DNA from: Marinobacter fonticola
Lineage (GTDB): Bacteria > Pseudomonadota > Gammaproteobacteria > Pseudomonadales > Oleiphilaceae
Assembly: GCF_008122265.1 (NCBI RefSeq)
Contig: NZ_CP043042.1
Coordinates: forward strand, 744,001 to 808,000
Direction of reading: 5' to 3'
Length of the DNA: 64,000 bases
Positions 26,661 to 39,357 of this stretch are shown one piece after another. The position numbers and the translations under genes were made by a program. Position 1 is the stretch's first letter; each line of letters opens with the position of its first letter. Below the pieces are notes generated by a model that was given only the letters and a program-made list of their open reading frames with translations, did not search any database and was not told the DNA's origin.

Positions 26661-27863
26661 ATGACTGCAATCGACGATGCCCTCGCGCAGATCAAACGTG
26701 GCGTTGACGAACTTCTACCCGAAGACGAACTGATCGAGAAGTTGAAAACCGGACGTCGCTTGCGAATTAAGGCAGGCTTTGATCCCACCGCGCCTGACCT
26801 TCATCTTGGGCATACCGTCCTTATTAACAAGTTGCGCCAGTTCCAGGATCTCGGACATGAGGTCATTTTCCTGATCGGGGACTTTACGGGCATGATCGGC
26901 GACCCGACAGGTAAGAGTGCCACCCGGCCGCCGCTGACCCCCGAGCAGGTCTCGCAGAACGCGCTTACCTATAAAGAGCAGGTCTTCAAGATTCTCGATC
27001 CTCATAAGACAACGGTGGCCTTCAATTCCGACTGGATGGGGCAAATGTCCGCAGCCGACATGATTCGCCTGGCTGGGCAGAGCACGGTCGCGCGGATGCT
27101 TGAGCGCGACGATTTCTCTAAGCGCTACGACGCGAATCAGCCGATTGCGATTCATGAGTTTCTTTATCCGTTAGTGCAAGGCTACGACTCGGTGGCGCTT
27201 GAGGCCGATGTGGAATTGGGGGGTACCGACCAGCGCTTCAATCTGGGGATGGGACGAACGATCCAAAGTCGGTACGGTCAGGAACCTCAAGTCATTCTGA
27301 CCATGCCGATCCTGGAAGGCCTGGATGGCGTGCAGAAAATGTCCAAGTCGCTCAATAATTACGTCGGCGTAAACGATTCGCCGGGCGAAATGTTCACTAA
27401 GCTGCTCTCCATTCCTGATGCTTTAATGTGGCGTTACTTTGAGTTGCTGAGCTTTAGGCCGCTGTCAGAGGTCGATGAGTTCCGTCGGTCCGTCGAACAA
27501 GGCGCTAACCCGCAGGACTACAAGCGTCTGTTGGCCGAGGAAATTATCACTCGTTTCCATAGTGAGGCGGCGGCCAGTTCAGCGTATAAATCAGCGGGCA
27601 ACCAGGTCGCATTGGGTGAGATTCCGGAGAATGTGCCGGAGGTTCAGGTTTCCCTGGAGGGGCGTGACGAAGTGCATATCGTTTCGCTGTTGCGGGAAGC
27701 GGGGCTCGCCCAGAACGGTAAGGCAGCGAAGGATGTGTTCGGGCGTGGAGCGGTTTATGTCAACGGCGAGCAGTTGAAAGGCGAGCGTATGTTCTTCTCT
27801 GGCGATGATGTCGTTATCCAGGCGGGTAAGAAGAAGATTGCCCGCGTTCTGATTACGGAATGA
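26661..27863 (+). CDS. tyrS: Tyrosyl-tRNA synthetase (TyrZ-like position)
   Basis: A class I tRNA synthetase of 400 aa that charges tRNA-Tyr. HIGH box HLGHT in [18 protein letters not shown] box intact in [13 protein letters not shown]-terminal S4 RNA-binding domain (about 335-400) ends [10 protein letters not shown]. The start [14 protein letters not shown] follows AGGAAGG at four bases, better than the upstream ATG of the open frame. In P. aeruginosa the tyrosyl enzyme gene in this place, just before an rrn operon, is tyrZ; whether a second tyrS exists here cannot be seen. tRNA-Tyr is in the same window. Confidence 0.94.
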   Translation: MTAIDDALAQIKRGVDELLPEDELIEKLKTGRRLRIKAGFDPTAPDLHLGHTVLINKLRQFQDLGHEVIFLIGDFTGMIGDPTGKSATRPPLTPEQVSQNALTYKEQVFKILDPHKTTVAFNSDWMGQMSAADMIRLAGQSTVARMLERDDFSKRYDANQPIAIHEFLYPLVQGYDSVALEADVELGGTDQRFNLGMGRTIQSRYGQEPQVILTMPILEGLDGVQKMSKSLNNYVGVNDSPGEMFTKLLSIPDALMWRYFELLSFRPLSEVDEFRRSVEQGANPQDYKRLLAEEIITRFHSEAAASSAYKSAGNQVALGEIPENVPEVQVSLEGRDEVHIVSLLREAGLAQNGKAAKDVFGRGAVYVNGEQLKGERMFFSGDDVVIQAGKKKIARVLITE

Positions 27864-27901
27864 TCGATATGGCCGCCTCTGAAGTTTTTTTGAGAAACGC
27901 G

Positions 27902-27929
27902 TTGACAGGGCTGCGGCAGTCTGTAGAAT
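27902..27929 (+). promoter_or_regulatory. rrn promoter P1
   Basis: TTGACA (27902-27907), a 16-bp spacer and TAGAAT (27924-27929), followed by a GC-rich discriminator GCGC. The 16-bp spacer and GC-rich discriminator are typical of growth-rate-controlled rRNA promoters. Confidence 0.85.
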
Positions 27930-28022
27930 GCGCATCTCCTTCGGGGCAACAGCCACTTCGGCAGCTCCAGAAAGGTTGTTAACAAGCTGATTTTAAAAGA
28001 TTTAAAGTTTTAAAATTAGCGG

Positions 28023-28050
28023 TTGACAGGTTGAGGGATCGCTGTAGAAT
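28023..28050 (+). promoter_or_regulatory. rrn promoter P2
   Basis: TTGACA (28023-28028), a 16-bp spacer and TAGAAT (28045-28050), followed by ACGCGG. It looks like a diverged copy of P1, 121 bp upstream: both read GTTGACAG ... CTGTAGAAT. The stretch between them is AT-rich and may act as an UP element. Confidence 0.87.
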
Positions 28051-28078
28051 ACGCGGCCTCAACAGGGCGAAAGGCCCG

Positions 28079-28090
28079 GCTCTTTAAAAA
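28079..28090 (+). promoter_or_regulatory. rrn leader boxA antiterminator
   Basis: GCTCTTTAAAAA in the 16S leader matches the boxA consensus (TGCTCTTTAACA), the NusB/S10 loading site that prevents Rho termination in rRNA operons. Confidence 0.75.
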
Positions 28091-28092
28091 GT

Positions 28093-28114
28093 TGACCAAG
28101 TAATTCGTGTGGGC
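28093..28114 (+). repeat. 5' arm of the 16S precursor processing stem
   Basis: This 22-bp stretch (TGACCAAGTAATTC ... GGGC) is perfectly complementary to 29781-29802, just after the 16S 3' end. The two arms form the long helix cut by RNase III to release pre-16S rRNA. Confidence 0.85.
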
Positions 28115-28214
28115 GCTGGCTGAGGTATTTCGGTACGAAATATCGAGACAGTGACTCGTCGAAATTGAGTTTTGTCTTGAGCAAGATTAGAGATCTTCGG
28201 ATCTTGTATGATTT

Positions 28215-29755
<1,541 letters not shown>

Positions 29756-29842
29756 AACGAAACCGAACACTTCGGTCAGAGCCCACACGAATTACTTGGT
29801 CAGCCTAAAGAGAGCATCGGGTCTAAGCGGGCCCATACCATT

Positions 29843-29919
<77 letters not shown>

Positions 29920-30000
29920 AAATTGCGTAGCTCAGCGTTGTTTCCGGACTGGCATAGCAGGCTATGCGGCGCCCGAAAACGCCTTGATCTACACAATTTG
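29920..30000 (+). repeat. Self-complementary spacer between tRNA-Ile and tRNA-Ala
   Basis: The stretch folds on itself. AAATTGCGTAG at its left edge pairs with CTACACAATTT at its right edge (one mismatch), and GCATAGC-AG-GCTATGC forms a perfect apical hairpin. The left arm resembles a tRNA D-arm (GTAGCTCAGC), but no tRNA can be drawn. Confidence 0.6.
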
Positions 30001-30043
30001 GGTATCCAGAGTAAAACGCCTTTGGATTCTGGGTAGCTTTACT

Positions 30044-30119
30044 GGGGCCATAGCTCAGCTGGGAGAGCGCCTGCCTTGCACGCAGGAGGTCGGCAGTTCG
30101 ATCCTGCCTGGCTCCACCA
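30044..30119 (+). tRNA. alaT: tRNA-Ala (TGC)
   Basis: A 76-nt cloverleaf with GGGGCCA/TGGCTCC acceptor stem, anticodon loop CTTGCAC, T loop TTCGATC and encoded CCA. It is the usual partner of tRNA-Ile in the rrn spacer. Confidence 0.97.
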
Positions 30120-30440
30120 ATAACCTGAGAATGAAACGGCTGAACAGCTTAGTCGGTAGTGTGCAGAAACAAGCGTTTCAGATTGATGACAATCCGAAGC
30201 CCTTCTTTCTGATCACTGGGTCAGAATGCTCTTTAACAATGCGGACAAGATTGCAAGCCGGATGGCTTTATCTCTTTATCTCCGAGATGAACCATCCATG
30301 ATAGCGATTTCAAGCGTTATCCGGTGTTAAATCGTTGGATTGCTTAATCTTGGATCAACCGTTGGCAGGACAAAAGGCTGTCGACAGGTTTAATCAAGCG
30401 TGAAGTTTACGCCGATTAAACAGTTGGTTTGGGGTTATAT
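30120..30440 (+). other. tRNA-Ala to 23S spacer with second boxA
   Basis: A 321-bp spacer without genes. TGCTCTTTAACA (30227-30238) is a perfect boxA antiterminator upstream of 23S. The last bases (from 30434) form the 5' arm of the 23S processing stem: GTTATATAGTCAAGC at 30434-30448 is the exact complement of 33325-33339. Confidence 0.85.
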
Positions 30441-33334
<2,894 letters not shown>

Positions 33335-33428
33335 ATAACACCCAAGCCAACTGCGGATAACGCAGGAAATCGCTTCAGCTTTGAGCTTCGGCTCACGCAA
33401 TCTTGTCCCGCCCAGTGGTCAACCTGTT

Positions 33429-33548
33429 TGCCTGACGACTATAGCGGTCCGGAACCACCTGATCCCATCCCGAACTCAGCCGTGAAACGGACCAGCGCCG
33501 ATGGTAGTGTGGCATCTGCCCATGCGAGAGTAGGTCATCGTCAGGCTC
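33429..33548 (+). rRNA. rrf: 5S ribosomal RNA
   Basis: About 120 nt, from TGCCTGACGAC to GTCAGGC, so the ends pair. The conserved loop stretch CGAACTCAG and CCATGCGAGAGTAGG are present. It is the last gene of the rrn operon. Confidence 0.96.
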
Positions 33549-33556
33549 CTAAACCA

Positions 33557-33590
33557 AAACCCCAGCACGGTCACGTGTTGGGGTTTTTTA
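33557..33590 (+). terminator. rrn operon terminator
   Basis: CCCCAGCACG (33560-33569) pairs with CGTGTTGGGG (33574-33583), with a TCA-containing tetraloop and then TTTTTT. Confidence 0.93.
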
Positions 33591-33973
33591 TTGGCCGCAA
33601 GAAAGAAATGACCTACGGCGTGCGCACAGCGGTGCCGCCAGGCCGGCCGGGCAGCGCTCGACCAGCGAAGTGTAGGATCGGCCCCTCCGCTATACCCTCC
33701 CTCTCGAAAGCAAAACCCCGACATCCGCCGGGGTCTCAAGTCTTCCCATCAATCGGCCTCCCCTAGCAAGAGCGATCCAAGATTTCCCACCGCCCCATCC
33801 CAACAAAATTCCGAATCTGTGCCGCCGCGCACAGTGACAATTTGTAATCAGGCCTAAACTTTGGTCAATAAGTAGTCATAAAAATAAGAAACCGGCATTC
33901 AGAGACACTCATGCGAACCAAACAACTATAAGGCGGTTGGTACCAGCAAATCGCCAATGGGTGAGATGTCACT
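33591..33973. other. Gene-free stretch between rrn and the exported-protein cassette
   Basis: This 383-bp stretch has no credible gene. A CCCCG/CGGGG hairpin (33716-33733) lies in it, with a T-run on the minus strand. From 33840 it becomes AT-rich and should hold the cassette promoter, but no convincing -35/-10 pair was found. A weak GGCGGTT/AAATCGCC hairpin (33932-33955) sits just before the first start codon. Confidence 0.6.
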
Positions 33974-35164
33974 ATGTTAAGGGATTTCGCTGCGGTGACC
34001 GTTGTCGCGATGATGGGGGCTGTTGCTCATGCTGAGTTGAAGCCTATTTCGGATGAGGCGATGTCAGAGGTTACGGGGCAGGCCTTTATCTCGGTGGATC
34101 GGCAATACCACCCTGATGCGGACAACGACACCTCCTATACGCGGGTGAATCTTGGAATGGATATCGAGATTCAGTCCAACGTTGATACGTTCGAGTTGGG
34201 GCGCTATGAACGTGACGGTGAGAAGGTGGGCTCTTCGGACGTGCTCATCGATAATTTCTCGTTGGGCTACATTTACGACTCGAGTTACTTCCAGCGCAAC
34301 CCTGAAGCGGCGCGCCAGATGAAGGCGAATGGCTCCCCCTACCAGAACGGGGAGATAGTTCCCTTTAAGATCTCCAATCCGTACCTTGAATTTGCCTATG
34401 ACGAAGCGACTGAAGAGGTCGTCGGCTTTCGTTTCGGCTTCGGTGAAGCGGAAGGGGTGTTGTCCGGAGTAATCCAGCAGCTGACTGGCAACATCAATGT
34501 AGACATCCTGGATCGGGGAGCCGGGCTCGCCAACGCCAATTCCCAGGGTAACCTGTTCGACCAATTGGTGCGCTTCCTGACGCCAGTGCTGGCTGGTGGT
34601 AGTCCTCTTAAGACTAAGGCGAAGCTGGTTCAGGGGGACCCGGACCGGTCCGATTATGGCGCGCTTGATCCGGTTCGGGCCGAGCATATCGGTATCCCCA
34701 ATGGAGAAACCTTTGTGCTGGAAGATGTGAATTTCCTGGTGGCGGGGCTGATCGATATCATTTCGCCAACGTTGAGCTCGGAGCTTTACACCGAAAACTG
34801 TTCGCTGCTGGGTGGCTGTGATGTTGTCGTTGTCGCCCAACAATGCGAGGTTCTCGGCATTCAAGCCTGCTTCGATCTAGGAATCTATAACAGTATGCCT
34901 ATAGGCCAAATCGAGGAAGTGAACGGTCAGCGTCAGATCACCGGACCATCGGATGGTGCGTTCATTTCCATACAGACTAAGGATCTGGAATACCTCGCCG
35001 ATGTGGCAAAGAGCAATCCGACGCCAGAGGATTTCATCAAGGCCACTGCGGGCGCGTTCTTCAATATTCCGAACGGCGCAGTCACCGTCAATCTTGACGA
35101 GGCGCTAACAGGCATCGAAGGCCAGCGTCGTGAATATATCGATCGGGGAGTCGGCCTGTTTTGA
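33974..35164 (+). CDS. Exported protein of unknown function, cassette gene 1
   Basis: A 396-aa protein. The signal peptide MLRDFAAVTVVAMMGAVAHA (cut after AHA) is followed at once by the shared cassette motif LKPISDEAMSEVTGQAFISV. The rest is predicted beta-rich. Four cysteines cluster in ENCSLLGGCDVVVVAQQCEV and QACFDLG, likely disulfides. No known enzyme motif is seen. The stop overlaps the region of gene 2, so this is the first gene of a coupled four-gene operon. It may belong with the Acinetobacter Fil-type/DUF6160-like exported proteins, a comparison from memory. Exact function unknown; periplasm or cell surface is likely. Confidence 0.75.
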   Translation: MLRDFAAVTVVAMMGAVAHAELKPISDEAMSEVTGQAFISVDRQYHPDADNDTSYTRVNLGMDIEIQSNVDTFELGRYERDGEKVGSSDVLIDNFSLGYIYDSSYFQRNPEAARQMKANGSPYQNGEIVPFKISNPYLEFAYDEATEEVVGFRFGFGEAEGVLSGVIQQLTGNINVDILDRGAGLANANSQGNLFDQLVRFLTPVLAGGSPLKTKAKLVQGDPDRSDYGALDPVRAEHIGIPNGETFVLEDVNFLVAGLIDIISPTLSSELYTENCSLLGGCDVVVVAQQCEVLGIQACFDLGIYNSMPIGQIEEVNGQRQITGPSDGAFISIQTKDLEYLADVAKSNPTPEDFIKATAGAFFNIPNGAVTVNLDEALTGIEGQRREYIDRGVGLF

Positions 35165-35190
35165 GCCGCGCCCCTGAAGGAGCGAACGAG

Positions 35191-36237
35191 TTGAATTGGA
35201 ATGTCCTCAGAACACCGGTCGCACTATGGGCCTGCCTTGCCTTTCCGGGCTGGGCTTTCGGCGAAATGCAGAGTTTGTCTGAAACCGAACTTTCAGAGGT
35301 CGACGGCGCAGGCATTGGTTTGGTGCTCGAGGATTTCAAGTTCGCCCACGGCACAGATGTAGAAAACGGGAGAATATTCAAGATCGGAGGCATTAAGAAC
35401 TCTTCGGGCGAAGATGTCGATATCGTCGTCAATCAGCTCTACATTGCCGGCGCCGGCAGTAACTATGGCGAGGCGCTTACGCCGGTCAACCTAGGGCGTC
35501 TGGTTAATCCCTTTAGCATCGATATTGTTGACGGCAATGACATCGGCGTACCGGATAAGGCCGTCCTCCAGTTCGCAGCGCCCAAGTTGGTCGCTCCCAC
35601 GCAGGGCTATGATTGTATGAGCGCCTCGGCTATCGCCGGTTCCGGTCCGTGTGCAAGCCGTCCAGCCAACGCTGATTTGCCCCAGGGAGAACGGCCGGAT
35701 ATCGGTATGCAAACGAACATCAGTGTGGGTGCTGACGATTCAGCCAATATCAATATCCATGCTCAGAGCGCGGTCATCGACGGTAGCTATCTTCGGCTGT
35801 GGGGTGACGGCGAGAGGCGGCAAATGGTGGGCCAGTTTAAGCTCAACTTTTACACGCCGGAGCTCTCGATTAACGCGTGCGATCAGGAAACCGCCGAATG
35901 TGGTTCTCGTATTGTCATGAGCAACTTCGCTCTGGAGCTGGCATTGGGCAACACGCTGCAGCCCATGTATCTGGATGTGGATGGTGCCGGAAATTTCCTG
36001 ATTGAAGTTGCCACCATTCGTCAGCCTACTCCTGGAGCGATCGGTGAGGATGGGCTTCGTGAAAGCAGTGATCCGGCGGCTTGGGACTTCTACGAAAACT
36101 ATTATACCAATCCGGAATACCGCAGTAGTCTGACTGTAGGCAATCTCAGCGTCGGCGATAGAGACTTCGGCTCTGGCCGGATCGAGGGCATGCTGATCCA
36201 GCACCTAAAAATCCAGACCAAGGACCTCGCGCCATGA
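35191..36237 (+). CDS. Exported protein of unknown function, cassette gene 2
   Basis: A 348-aa protein starting at a TTG nine bases after GAAGGAG. This start gives a clean signal peptide, MNWNVLRTPVALWACLAFPG and on to WAFG, whereas the longer frame from 35161 does not. The cassette motif MQSLSETELSEVDGAGIGLV follows. The mature part is beta-rich and acidic, with Cys pairs in YDCMSASAIAGSGPCASRP and NACDQETAECGSRI. It contains strings such as MYLDVDGAGNFLIEVATI that suggest repeated beta strands. It overlaps gene 3 by ATGA. Function unknown. Confidence 0.72.
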   Translation: MNWNVLRTPVALWACLAFPGWAFGEMQSLSETELSEVDGAGIGLVLEDFKFAHGTDVENGRIFKIGGIKNSSGEDVDIVVNQLYIAGAGSNYGEALTPVNLGRLVNPFSIDIVDGNDIGVPDKAVLQFAAPKLVAPTQGYDCMSASAIAGSGPCASRPANADLPQGERPDIGMQTNISVGADDSANINIHAQSAVIDGSYLRLWGDGERRQMVGQFKLNFYTPELSINACDQETAECGSRIVMSNFALELALGNTLQPMYLDVDGAGNFLIEVATIRQPTPGAIGEDGLRESSDPAAWDFYENYYTNPEYRSSLTVGNLSVGDRDFGSGRIEGMLIQHLKIQTKDLAP

Positions 36238-36797
36238 CTATCTTGAGCGCTATACGGAAGCTAGGGCCAAAACTGCTGGTCGTCGGCCTGTTAGGTGATG
36301 TCACGAGTGTGTACGCCGAGATGAATCGACTGAATGACGGGGACCTGGCCGGAATCTCAGGACAAGGGGGGATCTATTTGTCCGGCGACATCAGCATCAA
36401 CGAGAGTGGCGGCCCCATCCATAATACATATTTCGGCAGTTGTTCGGAGGCCGAAAAACGTTGCGGCGCGCGAATTGCTTATCGCTTGAAAGAAGAGGGT
36501 GGCTGGATGGTTCTTGATGACATTCGGGGCAAATTTTCATTTGAAGGACTAACCCTGCGAGTCCGGACAGTTGACTCTGGCTTTGGTGGGGACGGGGCAC
36601 TGTTCAATCGCGACGTGCTCGAGATTGGGCTTCCGAATATCGTCCGCTACGACTCTGTCCAGTTCAAGGTGGCGACCAGTAGCACGGCGAGACCGACGGA
36701 TCCCGGCTTCCAGCAGACCGATATCTTTGCTATTGAGATGCAAGGAGATGTCGTGCTGGAGGGCAATCTTCTCGTCTTTCCCACCGGTAATCCATGA
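36234..36797 (+). CDS. Exported protein of unknown function, cassette gene 3 (FilA/DUF6160-like)
   Basis: The smallest member, 187 aa. Signal peptide MTILSAIRKLGPKLLVVGLL and on to VYA, then the motif MNRLNDGDLAGISGQGGIYL. The mature part has the paired cysteines GSCSEAEKRCGARI and the segment GGWMVLDDIRGKFSFEGLTL. The latter resembles, as far as I recall, the DUF6160/FilA proteins of Acinetobacter and Marinobacter, whose role is not established beyond a suggested link to pili. It starts with an ATGA overlap on gene 2 and ends with an ATGA overlap on an alternative start of gene 4. Confidence 0.72.
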   Translation: MTILSAIRKLGPKLLVVGLLGDVTSVYAEMNRLNDGDLAGISGQGGIYLSGDISINESGGPIHNTYFGSCSEAEKRCGARIAYRLKEEGGWMVLDDIRGKFSFEGLTLRVRTVDSGFGGDGALFNRDVLEIGLPNIVRYDSVQFKVATSSTARPTDPGFQQTDIFAIEMQGDVVLEGNLLVFPTGNP

Positions 36798-36817
36798 TCA
36801 TGAGGGGATCTGACGGT

Positions 36818-39214
36818 ATGTGTACACGTACAGTGCGCTTCATGAAAAAGACGTTTGCCGTTGTATTTGCGGTTTGCAGTCCTGTCGTGCTGGCTGATTT
36901 GCAAAGCCTTGATGATAGCGATATGGCCGGCATCAGTGGTCAGAGCGGTATTACGATGGAGCTGGATCTCGAAGCCACAGTGGATCGTATCTCATACTTC
37001 GACGACGGCAGCGGTATCCACCTGGACGGCTTTCGCCTGGGCTCCGCCGCCGACCCGCAAGGTGAGGCAAAGCACATCATTAAGATGGATATCCTTGCTG
37101 ACGCCAGCCTAAACCTGGATTTTTTGATCGAAGACCGGCGTATTGAGTTTGCCGATATCCGGCTTGACGATCGTCCTGCGCTCAGTATGGGGGGCATCTT
37201 CTTCGACCAGAACATGGCCGGCAGCCTCAACATTTCGCCGGGCGGCGCTTTGGGGGCGGAGGGCTATACCTTCAATGTGGCCTACGACTTGACCGATAGC
37301 CGTGTCGGCTATAGGACGAACGGCAACGAAATTTTGCTGGATGGTATCGATATGAGCGTTCGCGCACCGGGCGTTACGCTTGATGTCGTAGATTCCGCTC
37401 TCGAATTGCGTGCCCCTTCGGTGACAGGTAGTTACAGCGTTGATGCGATTCGTTTTAGCGCCAACCCCTCCAATCACGGCGTCAGTGTCGACTCAACGAC
37501 GGGCGAGCTTCTGCCTAGCTATGGGTCGTTTAGTGGGGATTTTGACTTCGCCAGCACGACGCGGATTACCGCGGGCGGGCGTTTTGGCGACGAAGGCCTG
37601 CGGATCGACAGCGAGACGACCATAAACAGCGCGAACTTTATTTATCGGGACGACGGCAATCCTGTTGCGCTCCGCGGCATCACCGGCGCTTCGGCGATAA
37701 CCAACCTGCGCCTGGACGTAGCTCCGGACAGGAATGGCCGGCAGGGTTTGGCCCTGACGTTGGACTCCTTCAGCGGCAATCTGAATATTGATCGAATCGA
37801 AATGGGGGCGAATGGCCAAAATATTGGCCAAATTCAGTTCGACTTCTTGTTTGCCGATCAGACGATCAGCGGTCGAAATTACACCAACGCGATCTATCTC
37901 CAGGGGGGCGGTCATAGCGATGCTGGGCCGCAAGGGCTGCGTTTGGCGACGCAGTGGAGTCTCGCGAACGCCGATATTGCCTATACCGAAGATGGTAACC
38001 GCGTCATTTTCAGCGGTCTGCAGTCTTGGGGGCAGGGCGATTTTACCGTTAACGTCACTCGCCGCGAAAAGTTGGGGGGAACCGAGTTCTACGATGGCGT
38101 TCGGCTCGGATTCGACGGTGTCGAGGGCGGGTATCGCCTTAACGGATTGAGGGTGGGCGATGAAGACGCGCCGCTTCAAGGTGGCACGGAATTGCTCTTG
38201 GCACTGGGTTTTTACCCCTCGTACGAATTCGAGGTTGACGGGCAGATTACGCTGGGCGTCGGCGGTGCTTCCGGTGAAGGGCTGACCATCAACTCAGACG
38301 TGCAGATTGGCAATGGCCGGGCGGCTATCATTGCATCTCCATATAATGAAGGTGGTGACGAGATACCCCAGAAGGGGCTCTGGGCAACTGAACTCAACTA
38401 TGATGCCCACGTCCGCGATATGACCATCGACGTGACCGAAGAGGGTTTGGCGATTATTCGGGGCGAGGCTTGGGCTACGATGGACATTGGCAACCTCCGG
38501 ATTGGGGATAAAGCGGCTGGTCAAAGTTTTGGCCGGTTTGTCGTCCAGTCTTACGAGAAAGGAAGTAGCATGACTATTGTCCCAGGTGGCGCGGGCAGTG
38601 TCTGTGTCGGCGGTGCTGGAGACGATGCCGCCGCATGTGGCGCCTCAGGTGGAACTTGGGAGATGCGTGGCGAGGAAGGTGTAACGGCCGCTATGAAGCA
38701 GATTTTCGCCCGCGCAGTCGGCGAAACGAAGCGTAACGCCTTTATATGGGAAACCAATCGAGCCATGGGTGACGGCGGCCCGGAAAATGGCACGGGTACG
38801 CAGCTTGTCCTTAATGATATTTACACAAGCGATGGCGTCGACGCCAATGGCGACGGAATCGAGGATAATACGTTCGGAATGCAGACCGACGTGTCCATCG
38901 ATATCTACCGGACTAAAGTCGTCAAGAAGGATGGCGGGCCGGATGTCAACGGTGTGGTCGGCAATCGCGGCGACGAGAAAGTTATGGATGCCTCGGCGCC
39001 CGAGGGTTATCGTTACGTGGGCTCGGCATCTGAGGCAGAGCGTGCGAATCGGCCCCTTGGCTTCGCAGTGCAGGCTCAATCGCGTTTCAAGGAGCTGTCC
39101 ATCAATAACATCGACCTGATCCACCCGACAGGTGGAGCCGCTACGGCTGTGTACGGCGTAAAGATGCAGAACTTCGACATCAAAGCGAATTTGACTGCCA
39201 CTCCCATCCAGTAA
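36818..39214 (+). CDS. Large exported beta-rich protein, cassette gene 4
   Basis: 798 aa from ATG 36818, which has AGGGGA upstream. Alternatives are 36794 (ATGA overlap with gene 3) and 36842 (MKKTFAVVF). The signal peptide ends VVLA, followed by the motif LQSLDDSDMAGISGQSGITM. About 600 residues of Gly/Asp-rich beta strands follow, with recurring patterns such as RITAGGRFGDEGLRIDSET and VNVTRREKLGG, suggesting a beta-helix or beta-barrel-like fold. VDANGDGIEDN (about 680) resembles a Ca-binding loop. A Cys pair occurs in SVCVGGAGDDAAACG. No autotransporter C-terminus is evident. Function unknown. Confidence 0.72.
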   Translation: MCTRTVRFMKKTFAVVFAVCSPVVLADLQSLDDSDMAGISGQSGITMELDLEATVDRISYFDDGSGIHLDGFRLGSAADPQGEAKHIIKMDILADASLNLDFLIEDRRIEFADIRLDDRPALSMGGIFFDQNMAGSLNISPGGALGAEGYTFNVAYDLTDSRVGYRTNGNEILLDGIDMSVRAPGVTLDVVDSALELRAPSVTGSYSVDAIRFSANPSNHGVSVDSTTGELLPSYGSFSGDFDFASTTRITAGGRFGDEGLRIDSETTINSANFIYRDDGNPVALRGITGASAITNLRLDVAPDRNGRQGLALTLDSFSGNLNIDRIEMGANGQNIGQIQFDFLFADQTISGRNYTNAIYLQGGGHSDAGPQGLRLATQWSLANADIAYTEDGNRVIFSGLQSWGQGDFTVNVTRREKLGGTEFYDGVRLGFDGVEGGYRLNGLRVGDEDAPLQGGTELLLALGFYPSYEFEVDGQITLGVGGASGEGLTINSDVQIGNGRAAIIASPYNEGGDEIPQKGLWATELNYDAHVRDMTIDVTEEGLAIIRGEAWATMDIGNLRIGDKAAGQSFGRFVVQSYEKGSSMTIVPGGAGSVCVGGAGDDAAACGASGGTWEMRGEEGVTAAMKQIFARAVGETKRNAFIWETNRAMGDGGPENGTGTQLVLNDIYTSDGVDANGDGIEDNTFGMQTDVSIDIYRTKVVKKDGGPDVNGVVGNRGDEKVMDASAPEGYRYVGSASEAERANRPLGFAVQAQSRFKELSINNIDLIHPTGGAATAVYGVKMQNFDIKANLTATPIQ

Positions 39215-39259
39215 CTTTGTCCAGTAGCTCCGTCCAGTAGCTCCGTCCAGTAACTCTGT
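39208..39259 (+). repeat. 13-bp minisatellite across the stop codon of cassette gene 4
   Basis: Four tandem copies of CCAGTARCTYYGT occur at 39208, 39221, 39234 and 39247. The first copy contains the last codon and the TAA stop of gene 4. The unit is not a multiple of three, and each copy carries CAG-TAA or CAG-TAG. Confidence 0.9.
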
Positions 39260-39267
39260 CGAATGAC

Positions 39268-39297
39268 AAAGGCGGGCGCCTGCCTTTTGTTTTTTTT
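39268..39297 (+). terminator. Terminator after the exported-protein cassette
   Basis: AAAGGC/GCCTTT stem (39268-39273 and 39282-39287) with an inner GGCGCC, followed by TGTTTTTTTT. It isolates the cassette from birA. Confidence 0.85.
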
Positions 39298-39357
39298 GCT
39301 GTCCTGTTGTTTAATCCGCCATTGCTCCGTTTTCCCGCCCGACGAGTTCTGGTCAAT

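Noticed and set aside
29924..29960. A third tRNA in the rrn spacer
   Set aside because: Only a D-arm-like sequence is present; no anticodon or T arm can be folded.
33974..39214. Chaperone-usher or type IV pilus operon
   Set aside because: No usher, chaperone, pilin or assembly ATPase is present; the Fil comparison rests on the exported proteins only.
39208..39259. Tandem repeats as a possible CRISPR array
   Set aside because: 13-bp units are contiguous with no spacers and no cas genes nearby; the 24-bp pair at 14570 is likewise only a two-copy direct repeat.
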